Assembly: GCA_004299465.1 (NCBI GenBank) | Contig: SCST01000721.1 | Coordinates: forward strand, 1-8,379 | Direction: 5' to 3' | Origin: Methylovulum sp. | GTDB lineage: Bacteria; Pseudomonadota; Gammaproteobacteria; Methylococcales; Methylomonadaceae | Length of the DNA: 8,379 bases | Shown here: in pieces, positions 7,473 through 8,379 of the stretch | How the letters are laid out: each line of letters begins with the position of its first letter | How positions within the stretch are numbered: the first letter of the stretch is position 1 | Position numbers and translations under genes: made by a program | The notes under the pieces: model-generated | What the model was told of the DNA's origin: nothing | The model's database searches: none | What the model saw: the letters and a program-made list of their open reading frames with translations, nothing else

Positions 7473-7483
7473 ATTCCGGCAAA

Positions 7484-7906
7484 CTATCCCGATACCTTGT
7501 TGCCGTAGTAATCCAGCCCGGCAATCAGGCGCATCTTGACCCGGTGATGATCGATGCCTAAGGTTTTAAAAGCCGTTTGAATGCCCATCGCTTTCAGCGC
7601 ATCCTCGGAACCGAATCTAATGTTGAACAGACTGCGCTGTTTTCCCTGTGGAAAACGGCTCATGATTTCTGCACAGGTCTCGTCAATAAGCCGTTGCGCT
7701 ATTTTCAGCTCTGCCGCAGCTTCACGGCTGAGGTCGGAGTTCATTGCCCGATTCGCGGGCTGCACAACAGGAGCGGCGGCAGCCGTTTGAATCTTGCTGC
7801 GCATGGCCGCCAATTTTTTGCTTTTTCCAACCGAAACCAGCAGGCTGCATTCATTAAGCTGCACTTTTTGCCGTTCTGGTTTAAGTTTGTCGGATGCTTT
7901 TTTCAT
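7484..7906 (-). CDS. Hypothetical protein, 140 aa, upstream of the helicase gene
   Basis: I do not recognise this protein. It has a lysine-rich N-terminus (residues 1-40), an Ala/Pro-rich linker (about 41-52), a helical stretch (about 57-86, 'AAAELKIAQRLIDETCAEI') and a compact C-terminal part ending 'GLDYYGNKVSG'. There is no signal peptide or membrane segment, so it should be cytoplasmic. The ATG at 7906 is the first after an in-frame TAA eight codons upstream, and no good ribosome site precedes it. It is on the same strand as the fusion helicase and 106 bp before it, so co-transcription is possible. It could be a partner of that protein. An antitoxin-like role for the RelE/ParE-like domain is speculation with no motif to support it. 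Amino-acid composition and strand agreement favour a real gene. Confidence 0.6.
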   Translation of the reverse strand: MKKASDKLKPERQKVQLNECSLLVSVGKSKKLAAMRSKIQTAAAAPVVQPANRAMNSDLSREAAAELKIAQRLIDETCAEIMSRFPQGKQRSLFNIRFGSEDALKAMGIQTAFKTLGIDHHRVKMRLIAGLDYYGNKVSG

Positions 7907-7935
7907 GGGTGTATCTGGTTCTGCTGATTAAATCC

Positions 7936-7946
7936 TGGCGTTTAGG
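7936..7946. repeat. Target-site duplication, left copy
   Basis: TGGCGTTTAGG at the left edge of the palindromic element is identical to 8092-8102 at its right edge. Removing one copy plus the element joins flanking DNA cleanly, as expected of an insertion with target duplication. Confidence 0.7.
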
Positions 7947-8091
7947 TAACTATTCATATCCTTGCCTGAAGCGTAGGGCGTGCCGCGCGCGCCTTCTCCA
8001 GTGCGTGGATAACGTGCCGGTTCGTTGATGGCGCGCGTTTATGCCCCAGGAGGATACAGCACGCCCTACAGCAAGGGGCTGAATAGTTACT
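7947..8091. mobile_element. MITE-like palindromic element with flanking direct repeats
   Basis: The element is about 145 bp with nested inverted arms in the same order on both sides: GTAACTATTCA (7946-7956) with TGAATAGTTAC (8080-8090), CCTTGC (7960-7965) with GCAAGG (8071-8076), GTAGGGCGTGC (7973-7983) with GCACGCCCTAC (8059-8069), and CGCGCGCC (7986-7993) with GGCGCGCG (8030-8037). It is bounded by an exact 11-bp direct repeat TGGCGTTTAGG at 7936-7946 and 8092-8102, which looks like a target duplication; one G is shared with the terminal arm, so the exact edges are uncertain by a base or two. There is no room for a transposase, so movement would have to be in trans. The whole element could fold into a long hairpin. 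Confidence 0.8.
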
Positions 8092-8102
8092 TGGCGTTTA
8101 GG
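8092..8102. repeat. Target-site duplication, right copy
   Basis: TGGCGTTTAGG is the exact partner of the copy at 7936-7946. This copy lies within the remnant of the antitoxin-like reading frame. Confidence 0.7.
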
Positions 8103-8165
8103 CACCGCTTCAAGCAGTCTGTTATCGATATTGACTGTAATTTGCATGGCCTGTGTACACGCCAT
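8092..8165 (-). pseudogene. VapB-like antitoxin fragment cut off at the inserted element
   Basis: The frame opens at ATG 8165 or, more likely by similarity, at ATG 8147, giving 'MQITVNIDNRLLEAVPKRQ'. This matches the beta-strand DNA-binding start of VapB antitoxins (typically M-R/Q-T-T-V-x-I-D-D-x-L-L-x-x-A). After about 18 codons the frame enters the palindromic element and reads arginine-rich nonsense to a TAG at 7950. Removing the element in silico does not restore a VapB: the frame reads 'DLISRTRYTHEKSIRQT' and stops inside the next gene. So the antitoxin was already truncated, or its 3' part was lost, and no VapC follows it. It begins 2-20 bp after the PIN toxin stop. Confidence 0.55.
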
Positions 8166-8167
8166 CC

Positions 8168-8379
8168 TTAAAAATGATTAGCGCCAATACTAAAAACAGG
8201 ATCGCCGTACTGCATGACTGTCTTGTCAACCGTTAACAAATGGAATTTTTCAACGCTTGCTTGAGCTAATAACAACCGATCGAAAGGGTCTTTGTGAATA
8301 TTAGGAAGTGAATCGATGGCGAGAGTATGTTCATTTGCTATCGGCAGTTCCTGGTAACCGTTTAAAAGCAGTTGCCGCC
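8168..8379 (-). CDS. PIN-domain toxin (VapC/Sll0205-like), C-terminal part
   Basis: The last 69 residues of a PIN-domain ribonuclease enter from the right edge; the N-terminal half with the first catalytic acid lies outside. The visible part contains the family signature 'IHKDPFDRLLLAQA' (acidic residues 30 and 33 of the visible part) and 'LLTVD' (Asp51) followed by 'MQYGDPV', which is the usual end of PIN_Sll0205-type toxins of type II toxin-antitoxin systems. These enzymes cut RNA using three or four acidic residues and Mg2+. The reading frame is intact to its TAA. Its own antitoxin, usually encoded just upstream, would lie outside the window; the VapB-like fragment after it is unlikely to be that partner. 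Confidence 0.85.
   Translation of the reverse strand, partial: RQLLLNGYQELPIANEHTLAIDSLPNIHKDPFDRLLLAQASVEKFHLLTVDKTVMQYGDPVFSIGANHF

Noticed and set aside
7459..7479. tRNA T-arm-like GGGTTCAAATTCC
   Set aside because: It has a T-loop-like motif, but no D-arm, anticodon arm or acceptor stem can be drawn around it, and it lies within a symmetrical operator-like repeat.
7577..7927. Plus-strand 116-aa ORF opposite the 140-aa gene
   Set aside because: The minus frame has the more natural composition and agrees in strand with all neighbours; the plus frame is Phe/Cys/His-rich and unrecognised. This is the least certain of the strand choices.

Overview
The window looks like a chromosomal stretch of a gammaproteobacterium, possibly a methanotroph-like lineage. 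That is a guess from protein style, moderate GC and repeat type, not a demonstrated assignment. Every gene I can support lies on the minus strand, so transcription runs from high to low coordinates.

Right end (about 7907-8379): the C-terminal 69 residues of a PIN-domain (VapC-type, Sll0205-like) toxin enter from the right edge. Directly after its stop lies the first part of a VapB-like antitoxin ('MQITVNIDNRLLEAV'). It breaks off after about 18 codons at a 145-bp MITE-like palindromic element (about 7947-8091), which is flanked by an 11-bp direct repeat. This is a decayed toxin-antitoxin patch with a small mobile element in it.

Middle right (4564-7906): a 140-aa protein of unknown function is followed, after a 106-bp gap holding a perfect palindrome and a hairpin, by a 937-aa protein. 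The large protein joins an N-terminal RelE/ParE-like domain, a complete UvrD/Rep-type superfamily 1 helicase core, an ankyrin-repeat segment and an unrecognised C-terminal domain of about 165 aa. This is the most unusual gene here and a candidate stress or defence factor, although no known system is proven by the sequence.

Middle left (876-4379): a 1167-aa RTX protein consists only of seven tandem modules. Each module pairs a calcium-binding GGxGxDxLx beta-roll with a serralysin-C-like segment carrying a DxDGDxxxD-type motif. The last module ends in the Asp-Phe-Ile-Leu terminus expected of a type I secretion substrate. No transporter genes are in the window. A possible 30-codon ORF ends inside the ribosome-binding region of this gene.

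Left end (1-737): a doubtful 89-aa ORF with one hydrophobic segment sits 13 bp before a partial gene whose N-terminus is a MASE1 integral membrane sensory domain, probably from a histidine kinase or cyclic-di-GMP enzyme cut off by the window edge. A short inverted repeat (787-855) occupies the gap between the RTX gene and the 89-aa ORF.
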